This document shows positions 23,901 through 38,900 of a stretch of 64,000 bases of DNA, in pieces. The notes under the pieces are model-generated. The model saw only the letters and a program-made list of their open reading frames with translations, was not told the DNA's origin and searched no databases. The position numbers and the translations under genes are program-made. Source of the DNA: Aplidium turbinatum (taxonomy: Eukaryota; Chordata; Ascidiacea; Aplousobranchia; Polyclinidae); NCBI GenBank assembly GCA_918807975.1, contig OU964920.1, positions 42,375,979 to 42,439,978 of the forward strand. Reading direction: 5' to 3'. Positions within the stretch are counted from its first letter, which is position 1, and each line of letters starts with the position of its first letter.

Positions 23901-26900
23901 GTCCTCCTACATCGCTAGTAAACTTATTGGACAGTCCAGTCCCAGATTCAAGGAGGGTGTCACGCAGCCCACATATGCAACAACGTTCTCAATTGGTTGG
24001 ATTTGCTTAATAAACTGGCTTGGACTTGTAACAAATAGGGTCAAGCGAAGCTACTTTAACACCAGTAAACTTACTTGAATGAAAACAAGCAGCGAGAAGC
24101 CCACGGAAAGTAGAAAGGAAGAATCCCCAGAACAGTGCAACGGTACGGGAGCTTGGTTTCGACGTGCTGCATATTGACATGGTGCAAGAACTTATCTCTC
24201 TTGCAGAATACCATGCGACATACAGGACAGATATCCTTCGGGATGGGACCACTGGGCTGAGGTGCTTTCACGGTGCTACAATCGCTAAGACTGGTTAGGT
24301 CGGTGGTATGGGGGGCGCTTTGGTCATTGCTTGGAGATGATAGGTTAGATGGGGGAGTCTTGCACTGGGGGTGACTTTTGGGTTGGGAATCAGCATCCCA
24401 AGGCTTGAAAGATCGAAATGGTTTCGTTAATATGGAAAACTTTTCTAACAGATTGGCGGTTTGCTTAGCAGTCGTGCATTGGTCAGGGTGATCGGGGTGC
24501 AGTTCCTTGTAGTAGTCTCCCAAACCAAAATAATTGCTAGAGGGAGACAATCGTAAGGGGGGTTGGGCGGGGTTGTCATTAACTGTAGTAGAGCCACGGC
24601 GGAATTTTCGACGTTTTTGCTTCCCACATGGGCGGGCACTTCGTATTTCCTTAGAGTTTGGAACATATTCACCAAACTCATCATCATTTGAAACCGAACT
24701 ATCCTCACGTGCTGTTTCTGTGTCTTCATCCATTTCTTTATTTTCAAATGAAACATTTAAAAGACAACTCCGTTTGGGCAAGTCACGAGGCCTGTATGAT
24801 GGCACAGTGGAAATAGCAGTGCGCTTCTTCACTGTTTTCCGCGTTGGGAGTATTTCGTTGGACTGTGCAACTGTGTTTGGGTCTTTACTTTTGTTTTTTC
24901 TCGACAACTTTTTCACGTCTCGCAAGGTTCGTTTTCTCAATTTGCTTTTGACCAACGTTTTACCAACACTCGATTTTCTGACTTGCGCAGATGTCTGCAG
25001 TCTTTCTACCATCGGTATGAGCCGCTTGTTCTTTGGCAGCTTGAGCTTTATTTTACCTATCGTCGATTCGTCTTTGCGTAAGTTACTATTAAATTGATTG
25101 GATGTGATCTTCTGCTCTTTATTCTTCCTCGGTCTTCCTAGTTTTTTTGGAGAAGTGGGATCTACCTTATTCTTCCTCACTTGCTTCTTCTTTGGAGCTT
25201 TGTCTCCAAGCTTCAACATCATCATTTGTTTTCGCTTTGCATAAGCCGCTCGTATAGACATTCTGCGCTTGGCTTTCTCTGTCATATCATCGATCTCAGA
25301 TTCAGTCAAGCCATCACAGAAAGCCACAATCTCTGACAAATTACGTCGTTTCTTATTGACTTTGTTTTGAATGCCAAGACTAAGTTGAAACCGGCCTTTG
25401 CCTTTGAAGACATTGACTGGCTTCAAAACGTCACTTTGGTTTGGCTTGCGTTCTTTCAAACCGGCTTTCAAATCTTCCATGAAATGATGGACCGCTAAAT
25501 CTTCCAAATTGTCTTCTTTATTCAATTGTGTGCCCAAAGCGTCAGAGCTAACGTTGTCAGGAGCAGGCTCAACTGGCGTTTCGTTCACAACTCCATCAGT
25601 GCAAGCGACGCGTTCTGATGGGTCAACTTCCACAATTGCGCTTGTTCTCTCTAAATCGCAATTAAGACTTAAACTGCATTCTAAGTTGCATTTTAGCTTC
25701 GCTGGTTCTTCAGTCACCTGAGATTCATTGTGTTTTGGAGATCCACTTGGGACAACGTCATGGCTTGTTTGTGATGTTGAAGTATCAGTTGCGGCATTCA
25801 AAACCGGAGGACAATCTTTATCCTCTTCACTGGAAGAAATTTCACAATTTGTTTCAGTATTTTCATCTGAAGACAATGAAGATGAAAGTGTCTTCGATGA
25901 AGCATCTGACATTGTTACATCATCAACCTCAAGCAAAGCGTCCGCAGCAAGAGTCTGTGGCTTCATTTTAAAGATTCTGGGATTATCCATATTATTATCA
26001 TTTGAAGTTTCTCTGGGATGTTCTTCTTCTTCCTCACCAGCAGAATGTTTTTTCAGAGATGAAAACTGCGGATGTTGAGCATCTTCATCGTGGGATTTAA
26101 TTTGAAGATGAAGCGTTTCCTCTTGACAAATCCCTTCATTTTGATTGACAGCTGTATAGCTGACGTCATAACAAGCACTGAAGGCAGAAGAACGCGCATA
26201 ATCAGACGTGACTGGAAAGGGGGCACAAATTCCGCTTAACGGGGCAGGAGGCAAGTTCAAAGTGGGACTTGGGACGACAAAATGCTGACAAAACAATTTG
26301 CGGGACAAAGGTGGTATTTGTGAAATGTCGCAGAGATCAGAGTAGCTTTCATCGGCATCTAAGGTCCAAGTGGGATGAAATTTTAATGAATACAAACTCA
26401 AAAAATTCGATCGAATAAAAGCTTGACTCAAATTCGGGTCAGGACTACCAAGTCCGCCTTCAACAGGAGAGGTAGAAAGTGGAACTATGTCACTAGAAAC
26501 TCCGGCAATTTGGGGTTCATTTTTAAATGAATCTAAAGTCAACTCTTTGTTTTCAGTTGTCGACCCAACAACCAACTCAGTAGTTGTGGCAGTGAAAGGA
26601 TGACAAAAATTATTAGACAGCGTCGCAGGTGACTGTTCATGAGTACCAGCCAGCACTGCATCTTGGGTGGTTTCAGTTATGTTGACATGAGCTTGTGGGG
26701 TGTTCATGATAGGGGGTAGTGTCTCGGTTGGTGTGTTAGGTCTTGCATCAGCTGAATGTCCACTCCGTTCCATTGACAAGAAGGCATGACAATTGTACCC
26801 GAAAACACTGAGACCAACACCGGGCTCGTTCGCAAGATCACTGTAGTGAAAAAAGAAAGAAAACGAAATCAGAAAATTTGTCATGACAAAGTTCAAGCAA

Positions 26901-29900
26901 ATAGAAAGAAATAATAGCCCAAGCCCAATGTCTACCATGATGAATGATGATACTGACATGAGATGACTGCACTTATATTATGTTTGAAAATTTCTTACTA
27001 AAAATCTTAATTCTGAGAGCTGAAAGAGCCCGACAGTCTCAAATTGTTTCCTAGAAAAAACTGACCACAACTTTCTACGAGTGAAATTAAAATTTATCAA
27101 TTTAGTTAAAAGAAGGAAACATTCTGTAAGTTATAATTTGATGTGGAAGTTGATTTCACTTAAAAATCGACAGCGAAACATGTCATTCCTCCTCATCCAT
27201 TCTGCTTCAAAGAAGCCTGGTCTTCATCCCGAAACATCAGGATCAACCAGTTGTTTGCAGCAACTCCTCGATCTCTCTCATAAATTAGCATAGAAATAAA
27301 GCATTCAAAATGTATTTTAACAGACAATTAAAGATCATTTTAAGGCTCTCAACTCCTTACCATTGCTTGAAGTACATAACCCCGGTAGGTACATATCCGC
27401 AGATTCGCATGTAGTTCGCTTGCTCTTCAATCTCCACGTCACAGACTATCTTGTGCAGGGTCTCGTACACGTCACAATAAAACGTGGCCGGTAGTGAGGC
27501 ATCGGCGTCAGTTTGAGTGATCTTGCCATCACTAAGAAGAGTAAGTTCAGTTACGCTTGCTATGTTTTCCTCATGTACGAAAGCATCCACTTGCTGGGAT
27601 GGGATTGAAGTTAACAGGTCGTTCAGTAAACTAAGCACTTCTGCGTCTATGGTTTTATCAGATGTGCTGGAGGAGATTTCAAGGGTTTGAGTACTGGCTA
27701 GCGGAGAAGTGCCGTCATGACAATATTCAACTTGGCTTTTCGAAGGTGGAACTGTAATGTCGGGAGTGTTGTTGTGAAAGGGAGTATTATCACAGTTCTG
27801 TTTTTCTATATTGCATTCTGGGTCATTGGAAGGCTTAACTGCTTCAGTTAGATTGGTGCAACCTTGCTCTGCATTTGGTGGAATCTCTTCAAGGTTTTCA
27901 GTTTGCGAGTCACTACCCTTGTCTGTGATAACTGTTGTCTTGTGTGAAGAGGGGGTTTCATTTTCGAGAGTCTTTTCTTTCCTGTGGGAAGGTGGTACAG
28001 AATCAACAGGGGAATCTTCGTTAATGGATAAACTTAAATCAATGGAAAGTCTGTGCTGTAAATCTGCGCTTTCCGACTCTCCACGATGACCAAGACTTGT
28101 ACCAAACGGTGTGTCCTTCCTGTGCAGCCAAATATAGTCTTCAACAGTGCCGGTCAGATCGTGAATGAGGCGAGCGACGCTTCTTGTTATGCTTCGACCG
28201 CATTGACAATGCTCAGCCACAGAAGGTCTCGCTTCCTTGCAAGCGTCACAATCGTCACCTTGTTTCGCGATCCTTCTGTGGCCTGGCGCTAAAAAAGACG
28301 AGCCCGTCACGGTTTCATCTACGTCCGACAGCTGGCTGTCTTCATCTGTGTTCTCATCCAACATCCGGCAACGTTTAGCGGCGTTGATTTCTTCAGCGAT
28401 GTTCTTCTCGGAGTAGATCTGCGACCACTTCGGAGGAACGACGCACATTGTCCTGCGCAGGGTTGCCATGTTTACCTTGAAAATAAAACAAGTGAAATTA
28501 CAATCGGCAAACAGCCAAACACGCATCAAAAATTAAAACCAGATCGCAGAGGAAGAAAAGGTCAATATTATTATAAAAAAACATTAACTAAAGAATAAAT
28601 TAAGAATTTTTGTTCTAATCAATGTTATAAAATTCGTCCGAGCACTCCAATCAACTATCTCAACACTCAAGCAATTGTAAACTGAGGTAACACTTTTAAA
28701 TGGGTTTGCAACCCGTGCACTTGTCAATTGTGTTTCTCTTGGTGATCACATTATTTCTTCCATTGGTTGATGAGTATATTTGATTATTTGTGGTACTCTG
28801 GCTTACGCCCAGTACTTCGATATTTAAAGTAAGAGGACAGGAAGGCAAGAAGCAAATCTTCGTTTTCACTTTCAGACATGTCACTGCTCTTGAGCGGTTT
28901 CGAACCGGCGCTCTTCGAGTGTCAAACTAAAGCTCTCACCACTCGCCTATGCGGTCGACAAGCAACAAGATTAATAAGCGACTAACAACATGAGATAATG
29001 ACGTCATCTGATCTCAGTCAAGAACACGACTATGAGAATAGTGGTCTCACCTGAAGATGAGGGTGGGCAATGTGCTCATGGATAATGATCTTTCTTAGGG
29101 ATTTGAAGCTTCGGGATTGGTTGGGGCAAAAGAGACAGATATGATTCCGCGGCTTATGCTTGCTCTTGTGGAATGAAAGCGCATCTGCATTTCTGGAAAA
29201 CAAAAGTAGAACAGGTATGAAAACGAGATGTAAAATTAGTGGATATAATTTACTAACAAGCCGATTATTTTTATATGATTGAATTGGACTGCACGCAAAC
29301 TTCGTAGACTGATCGAGGTTTGAGCTATTGTGCGACGCTTAGAAGGACGTTTCCGGCAATCGAGTGTACCAAGAACTCACAGCTCTCTATAGTACTCAGT
29401 AGTGCGACACTTACAGGAATGCCTGAAGGTGGATACAAATATTGGCTCCCTTTACTTTCCGTCTACTTTATCTAACTTTTCAACCACCAGGTGTAAGCCT
29501 GGATACCATAAAAAAGGTCTCAAAATTTATACAAAGATTTAACGGCTCCCCTGTTAACAGAACAGCCTTCCAAACAATAACTTAATCAACCCTAGGTAAA
29601 AAAAAAAAAAAAGTAAATATATAGAATCGTGACAAATATTAATTGTTGCAAGGTATGATTCTACCAATGATGAAAAAAGCCGAAGAGAAAACTTACTTAG
29701 TTTCCTAGCTACAGTACAAACATGTAATGTATGTTTGGTCGAAAGCAACAGTCAGAATTTTCTAACGTTATACCAACAAAAATACCCGGAGAAAAGCCAT
29801 AAACGTGCCACTTGGTTCGTAACTAAGGTTGCGGTTAGTGGTTGAAGGTATATTTTAAGTGGACAGGAAGGCATAAAAGAGAATCTTGGTTTCAAGTACG

Positions 29901-32900
29901 TCATTACGTGTTCTAACGATACACAGGCAACTGTTACGGCCAGTTCTCGAACCAGGGTTCAAGCATCCTGCGTGTTCAACCACTTGATGATTAAAACATA
30001 AGGCCGTTTAAATGTACTGAAAGTGCTTTCGTTTTTAATCTGCCAAAGTTACCTGAATCCAAAGAGACAGCCACTTTGGTCACACCTGAACGGGCACAGA
30101 TCAACGTGACGTAGATGATGTTGGATATGCTTTGTTAGGTTCTTCCGTCGATGAAATGTCGCCTGCAATATGATGGGACTTTCAAAACAAGTTTCTTGCA
30201 ATAAACTGTTGTTGATATACTTTTGAACATTGTTTGGTCACAGCAAGCGACGCAAAATCATCGAGCTACAACCGCGTAGGACACAGCTGCAGTTCTACAC
30301 TGATTTACTAGAAACGAGACAACTATGGTAGAGTTTGTTAATTATTTCGCTTTGATCTAAGAATTGTTTAGCTGAATAGCGTTGTCAACACATATAAGTT
30401 TTTATTCAAATGATAATTTGGTAGTATTAATGTGAAATACACTTGGCGTTAATCTAAATTTTTGCAAAATATGTTGCACTGATCTGAAAGAATAAATTAG
30501 CGAAAAAAAGTTTAAGTACATATTTTTAACATGACCAGACACATAAACATCTGTCTATGCAGCCATTTAGGCGCTATTCCGAGTACTCTATGTTTTACTG
30601 ATTTACATACAATAATATCAGAATATTCCAGAATAGATTAATCCAGCTAGAACGTAAAAACATTTTGAAAACATCATCCTTATGTGTTGTCTCAGCTAAC
30701 CAACGTACATCACAAGACCAGCAGGATAGCTGAGCGTCGTAGTCGGTTTCAAAACTATCAGTGGAATCACTCGACTCAGTACGACACCTCTTCAAATGCA
30801 ACTTCGATTTGAGCGACTTCACCTGGAAAAGAAACACTTTGTTGAGCAGTTGCCACGGTTTGGTGGTGACCGGTGACGTGTGATTGATGCAACGGTACAA
30901 ACGAGCAGTTAGTAATTTTATTTTCTCTCACGATCTCTCATCTCGATGGCTGAGTGGTTAGTGTGTCACATCACACTAATTACTAAGGCATACACATCAC
31001 CAAAGCTGTGTAATGTGTATAACATCGCAAACCTTCTTCCTCGCAGGAGACAGGGACTGAGCTATCTTCTTCCTTATTCTTTTGGTATAAAGGTGAGCTA
31101 GCTCTTGTCGTTCGGCCCATTTCCTTCAAAAAAATAAAGTTAATTACTAACATCTTCAATAAACGATGCCGACGCATTAATGTAGGCGCTCGACAGTTGT
31201 CACTCGTGATCACACACTTATTATCACACATAAAAAAAAAAGTACAATTAGTTACAATTTAACAAAATGTTCAGTTATGAAGTATGGGTACTGGGTAGTG
31301 GAAAATGGGTAGAAAATTCATAGTTATAGCATTGTTGTGATTGAGGATTTGAGGAAGCAATAAATCAAATAGAAAATGAAAAGAAACAGTTCGGCTACGT
31401 ACTGTAGACTCCTTGATTTGTAATTTCAAGCACTGTTATATTTGTTTCCAACTTTGTTAGTTCCATTGAGGAAAAATAAAGCAGAAGCTGACCTACTTTG
31501 ACATTTAGTCAAGTAAATGGGACTAGCTGTTGTGAGAGTCTGGACAGCGGTCATGTAAACAACCCGAATAGTTACGTAACTATGTATCACATACGGCATC
31601 AGGGATTCACCAGCATGGCACTTTACACACTGCTATAAAAGTTTTTTAATTAGTTCCAGTAATACCTGCTCGAAGAATTGCCAGAAAAGAATTGTATTTG
31701 TAAGTTTGCTTCGGTGTAAGCCAGTCTCCTTGGAGTCCGCTCTGCAAGCAAAAAGTGTTGCCAAGATGTTGATAACCTATCACAACTAGGCGTTGCGGTA
31801 AATACGACTATAGTTGAATTACCAGACATTGCCTTGACTTGTACAATGTACATGGTAATGAAAATTTAGAACAAATTCAAACCAAGCGAAATGCCATCGT
31901 GCAGCAAGCACGTAACACCGTTGAATCCACAACGCCCTTTGTTATGGTTCCATGGAAGCTGAAAGCTACACTCACATGAACTCCATAGTGAGCATAGTGT
32001 TACGGAAGTAAGCAACAGTCAGGTACGGAAATCAAATGAGAGTATTACTTCACTGAATAACTTCAACTTAAAGTTAGGTTGAGGGACAATGAGTGACACT
32101 CAAAAGGCCCAGACGATGTACTGTAATTACTCAGCAATGGATTTTTACGAAAAAAAAACTCACTTTTTGTAAAGGCTAAATGATCTACTGTTGCTGAGCA
32201 GTCAAAACATTAAAACCACATTCATGATTATACTTTTATGCTTACCGGTGTGCTTTACGGTGGTGCCTTTGTCATCAGTGCTGGCGCCTTCGTTCATTTT
32301 GCCACCGCATCTCGTCGGTTTTGACACGGCTGTTTCGAGACCATGATGATGACGTGGCTGGGAAATGCGCAGCAGTCGAGAATGGATCGAAGGATGTTTC
32401 ACTTTAGCGTGAGACACCAAACTTCTTCGGTGAGAATACTTAGCCGGACAACGAGGAAGTGGACACACAAACTTACCATCAACGATGTTAACCGAAATCG
32501 GTTCGTCAGTATCTGCTTCAGTTGAAAGACTTTTATTTACAGGCGCAGGACTTTTGGAAGATGGCGCATCATTTGGTGCGACAAGACTAGGTTTCGTGTC
32601 GACACAATTATCATTAGCTGACTGAATAATGGAGGGAGTGGTGGTGAGTGGGACCGTTGGGTCGCTTTTGTCGCCAGCCTTTTTGATAGATACGACTGTT
32701 GCAGTGAAAATTACATTCGAAGCGCTGGTGACTATCCTCTGCTGGTTTGATGTTAAGTTGTCATTTAATGACGGAAAAATGCGAGAAAGAGGCAGATTTT
32801 CGTCGGAATTTAATGTTTTTGAACAACTTTCACGTTCCGTCGCAAATGATATATCGGATGTGCTTTCGTGAAGATGGCAGTGGTCATTATCCAAAGAGCT

Positions 32901-35900
32901 ATTGGATGATGCGGAGGCGTTTGAATCAATCAGAGCCAACCTGGGGGTAGCATTGTCGCTGCTAGCCTCACTCCCCTCAGGTGGCCCTTGCTCGTTTTTT
33001 GAGGCCTTTTTCTTATGTTTCTTTTCCTTCTTGTCAGACCCAGGTGCACTCTGATGCACGTCCGGAGTCTGTCCAGGAAAAAACATCTTCTTCGAGTGTC
33101 CTTTGTGTCTCTTTCTCATGTGACATGTCAAAGCGAAGGCACTTGACATCGGCTTCAAGCATTCAGGGCACAAGACTTCCGTTGAAAGCGTGCTAGACGC
33201 TGGAGGAGGTGAAGATCTGGCCGATTGTTCAAGATTTCGCAAAGATGCCACAGTAGTAGCATCCTCTTGCGAAGCACTTGGAATGCAAAGAGAGTCTTGC
33301 TCGGAAGGTGCAGACATGCTCTCATCAAGAGGACGAATGCTCTCTTCAGTGCAGCTAAAAGCAGAAGTCTCATTTTGTTGATTATTTTTGCTTGAAAGGT
33401 CTCGTAGCGAAATCATGCGTTTCCCTTTCGAACTTCGATTTTTTTTCTTCACCTTCTCTGGACTAACACGAGGGGGCACCAGAGATTCACTCACAGGTGA
33501 ACAAACGGTATCGGACTTATCTTCACTGCTGGATTGTCTCGATGGAACACTTGATGACTTTAATGTGGCTGCTTTGGAAATGACAGACTCAAAATCAGTT
33601 TTAGGCGGAGGAGGCTTCGGAGTTTTTGGTTTGGAAGCAGCAGAGTTGAGTTCTTCGGCTTTCTTCAACAGCTCCTCATAATCCTGACAGGGAGCGAGTT
33701 GCTTCACATCTTCCTCATCTTTCTTGTCCATGATTGATATGTCGACGAGTTTGCTCTTTTTGACTACAGATGGCAGACGTGGACGGCTTGATTTGCGCTT
33801 TTTGACCTTTTGCTTCGAGGCTTGATCTGGTGACGAGTCACCACTTGGCACAGCAGAGTGCGCGGATGAAGATCGTTTAAGATCAGCTCGATGTTCCTCA
33901 TTCTGCGGCAACAAGCGTAAATGATAAACAGGAACAAAATGCTCCTTGAGGTTCCCAGCATGTTAGAACATGAGTTCAGTATCTACACATTGAGATCTTT
34001 ATTTTTTGATTAAAGTAGGATAAAAAATTTCTTGAGTAACCAGGCATATTTTCCAACCATTTTGCTTCTAAAAACTTACCTTATTCTTAGAAAGCGAACG
34101 TTTGCGGGTTGGTTTCGGCTTCTCTTGAGTTTGGGGGGCAGTGGGGGCGTAGTTCAAAGCATCTTCAAAGGACGGTTTGACACCACCCACGCCAACAGAC
34201 GTTTCTGTTTTAGCTTTCGCTTCTATGAGAACTTCTCGACACTTATCCGCTATGTTGTAAACGCTTTGTGCATCATATCTGAAAAACACGTTTAGCTTTA
34301 TCTCACCAGCTTAAAACACAAAAAGTGAATTTCCACTCTTGCAAATCAGTCGTTTTTTGCATTGATTCAACGTCTGCAGATTTCATGCTGTTAAATCCAC
34401 AGAAGCCGAAAGTAAATTCATCAGTCATATCTCCTCATAAGCAAGAAGAAGAAAGTCATGTCCTCATTCACCCTGGACAAGTTTTAATAATTATGTATTT
34501 CACAAATTAGTAGAAATTCCTACAGACCAATGTTCTAAAGCTAAAAAAGACACTTTTATGTTAAAAGGCTTAAAATGCCACTCACTAGAAAATTCCTACG
34601 TTCTGAATCTTATCCATGAACGTTGCCGTTCTAGGTGGTCACTGGTTATATTTGCTAGAAAAAAACGTTTTGTTGGTACAGCGAGATTACTACAACAACA
34701 GTTCAAGACTTACTTTCTCTTGATTTGCTTAGTGGCGAAAGTCACACTTTCTTCGGAATCGGATGAGAACATGGGGATAGATTTGAGCGGAGACTCCAAT
34801 GATTTCCTCTTCTTCTTTACCACATCTGCGCGTTTTTTATTAAGATGACGCATAGTTTCTTTAATCAGCATTCTCTTATCGCACAAGCAACACTGGCTGG
34901 ACTGTGAACAAACCGGCCGTCCGAACATGCTTCCCGATAATACAGTGACTGCTATGGGACACTTTTCATTGATTCTCGACTTGGGTTGTTTCTTGCTCTT
35001 AACACTCGGTAGATTGTGGTAGTGGTCAATTTCGTTGAAACCAAAGTCCGTTGTTTTGAATTTAGTCTGACAAGCTATTGAACGTGTATTGGTTGTCGCT
35101 GAAAGGATTCGGGCTTTTGTAGCAGGAGGATGTTTAGTGATTTGATTTGCGGACGCAAGTTCAGGAGGAGGAGGAGGAGTTTTCGATGCTTTCAACTTCA
35201 CTTTAACCTGGAGCAATGGTTTTACATCACTCAAGCTTTTCGTCACAGGAGTAGCAGGCTCTGGAAGAGGAGGTTGCATCTCCTCCTCCATGTGGTTGAA
35301 TTCAAACTGTGGAGAAGCAGGAAGGGTGTCATCTTCAAATGAGATCTCTCCGGCCGGTGTGGGAGTGCCTGTAAAAGTAGCCGTTGGTGGAAGCATTTCA
35401 TCAACTTCTTTTTCCGCTCTCGAATACCGAGCAGCAAACTTCCAGTTGCTAAGAATGTAAGCTTCTGCTGCTGCGAGATCGTATGACAAAGGAGCGTTGC
35501 CCAACGTGCAAATTATATCTTGCGCCACAGAACTTCTTAAATTTGCGTCTAATTTTCTTTTGAAACCTCTAGAATCTCCATCGCCATTTACATCTTCATC
35601 AATGAAATCATCCACCAACCAGTACCAGCCACGTGACCGACTGATATCAGTCCGATTGGTCAAATCGTTACCACGTGACGAAACGGGGTTTGGGTCATCC
35701 ACGTAAGCAGCTTCTTTTGCCATTTTAGCAGCTTTAGCAGGGTTGATGTTGTGCCTGAATTCAATGTGGGCCTTTATGGTGTGCCTATGACGAAATACCC
35801 GAGTACAGCTGCTCACGGGGCACTTTATTTGGAATTTCGTAAGCTCTTTTTGCTTAACTACAGGGGGATCTTGTGTTGCAGATTCTGTAGCAAATATTTC

Positions 35901-38900
35901 TGGCAATATTGGGGCAAGAGTAGGGGTGACTACTGATGTGGGTTGTTGACCGGGTTCTTGGTCAGGTTCAAGTGGGACAGGTTGCCCAATACGATCAAAA
36001 AGAGACAAATTTTCAGAATTTGTAAGATTTAAATTATCACTACTTTCTGTGATTTTCGGTGGAGAAGAAGGCTCTTCTTTTCCTGGATCGTTTCGGGCGT
36101 CATACACCTTGCCATCTGTTTTCAGGGTTGCCAGATCACTTTTGCAAGGTTTAGAGAGAGGAAGTAATCCTTCTTTTTCCAAAGACGCGTAAAACAAATG
36201 AATCTCAGGAAGCGGCCAGTGGTGGGTCCGAGACAAATGGCGTGACATTCCCGCCTTGGAGCAAATGACGCGTCGGCAGCTTTCCTCTGGACAAGTGACA
36301 GTGGTCTCATCGCCAAGATGACCTCCCTCTGTTACAGAAACGGTCGTCGAGTCGGGATGCGTGGTTTGTTTCTTAGGTGGAGGCGATGTTGATTTGCTGG
36401 ACTGAATGGTTGTCGCATTCGCTTTAAGCCCGCACGCCACGCAGTCGCACGAGTCCCCATCACAAGATTCGCTCGTGCCTTTGTTATTGTCGCTTGCAGC
36501 AGCATCGTTGCCATCCGCTACAAAACATATTTAATTGTTGTGCGACAATCAGTGACCCAGCTGTCAAAAATTGAATGAGACTTTTCACCAGGCATTTAAT
36601 TCAATAACATGATATGCTATTCTGATGTAAACTAAGCTAAACACTATCATTACGTGTTTCAGGTGATAAGTCACATTTATTCCGATCTTTTTACATCCAG
36701 ATGTTGAAATGACATAAAAAAAACGACTTTTATTAGCTAGTATTAGGTAAATGACAGTTGAACATTAACATTGCAAAACTATTACAAATGTAATTCTCAG
36801 ATGCAAATTACTCCTTTTTCACATTGATTCAACGTCTGCAGATGTTAAATCAATGTAAAAAGACCGATTTACGGGCCGAGTCCTGCATCTACAACATAAC
36901 TGTAAATGTAACAATTCAAAAACTCCACAACCATGCAAGAAGTTTCGAAAGAACAGCCAGGAAACTGCCATACCAGAAGACTTGCAAACAGATGGTGTCC
37001 GAAGAGCTGGTTGGACAGGCTGATGTGAAGATGTTAGTTGAGATACTTTTTCGTCCGTTTTTTTTTCTGGAACTGCGAGTGAAACAATTCGGTTTAATTT
37101 TTTTCGCAACGTCTGCTCATAACTTTAATAATATCCCATTTCTGATTTTAGTGAAGACGTGGCGAGAAACTTAAATACAACTTGACGAAGACCAAAGAAT
37201 CTAGCCGTCGTGTTCGGTTTTAGGACTTATGCATTATTGACTGCTAAAATGACACATTTTCACGTATTTTTAAATGGTTGATCTATTAGTTAAAAAACAC
37301 GGAAGTTCAAAAACTTACTTAACTCATCATTACAGAAATGACTGATTCCGTTTTTCCAGATTACACAACCAAAAAGTGACGTTTTTAGAAGCAATATGGG
37401 TGACAGGAAAGTAGTTATAACGCTTGGACAAGTAGTTTAAAGCGCATGCTCTCTTCTGGCATGTCTTACAAGCACTCATACACACAGTAAAGCCAACAAA
37501 CATCGGTTAACAAAACACCACCCAAAAAACTACAGGACTTCCCTGTTCATGGTAATTATACACAGGCTGGAGGTAAGAAAACACCTAGTTGTTTGATAAC
37601 AACTATTTGGTTCTTTAATGTGAACTGTCCGAGATGATTCATGTCTGTTCAAGTTAACCACAAAAATCAATTAACACAAACCTTCTACGTCCCCTTCCGC
37701 AGCATTATTTTCTTCTTCACGTTCCACCTGCTGAACATAATTGACATCTTCAGGAGCCATGTTGTCGTAGCAGAGTGCACGCAATCTCGGCCAGTCCCAG
37801 CTGTTGCTTTGAAGAAACTGGGAAGACCATTGTTGGTGCAAATATTCCAACAAGCTTAACCTGAAAATCGTGAATAGAACGCTTAGGTTTTAAAACCAAG
37901 TCACAACAAACCTGGAGCAACTATCGATTTAAAAAACCGTCTTCTGTCATGGTGTGAGCCGCCACCTCCAAAACTTGAAAGTCTCCTATGATTTTCGTGG
38001 AACAAGGGGTTAAAATCAATTCAGATTGCTACATCAGCGATATTTTGGTTCCAGCCCTTGGAGAGATGAAGAAACACTACAAAGATCAGCCCTTCACATT
38101 CCAACAATATGGTGCACCATCCCACACCTTAAAAAATACTCAGGACTGGTGCTCATGTCAACTTCAAAAATTCAGGAGCAAGGAAATGAGGCCTTCCTCA
38201 ACGCCTGATTTGAATCCCATGGACTTTTAAACGTGGTCGCTATTGGAGGCAAAGGCCTGTTTCGTTGCTCATCCAAGTATTGATGCTCTGAAGCAATCAC
38301 TCCTGCGGGAATTGGTCAAAATACCCCAGGATGAGCTACGTGCCTCGGTCGAAAACTTCGACAAAGAATTAAGAGAGTTATCCACATTGAAAATAAAGAA
38401 ATTTATTTCTAATATTGTAAGCTCCCATTGTGATACCTTTTTGATGAAATTTTATTTATTTTCAATTAATAAATCGTTTATTATAAGTTGGTCCAAGGAC
38501 TTTCTGTTCACCCTGTATAATATATGGTTGGTGAAATGTTTAGTTGCTAAATTCATTGGCGTGGTGACGGCCCCGAGAGCAAAATTCATGATTTTTACAT
38601 TGATTCAACGTCTGACTGATTTTGCTGTCAAGCAACGTTGCTTCACACCAGACATCATTATACACTTTTATAAAACCTACAATGAACATCAAAGAATAAA
38701 ACATTATGTCGCTTTAACTTACCGAAGATGAGCTTTGAAATTTGCGGCTATGTCCTTCTCTCGGTCGTATGGAACTTTATAAGTCTTGGAAACTTTTAAA
38801 TAGTTATCTATGGATGGGTTTTGAATGAAGATTGTCAACACGCAAGACCTCGCTACCTATATAAAGGTTTAGGGATATTAAATAGGACTTAGGTTAACAG

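Noticed and set aside
24007-24252. Minus-strand frame as an extra exon
   Set aside because: It overlaps the finger-coding frame of the large exon in another phase and lacks any domain.
20316-25097. Long plus-strand open frames such as 20316-20810 and 24534-25097
   Set aside because: They lie exactly opposite coding exons of the minus-strand gene and show no domain of their own. They are shadows of biased codon use.
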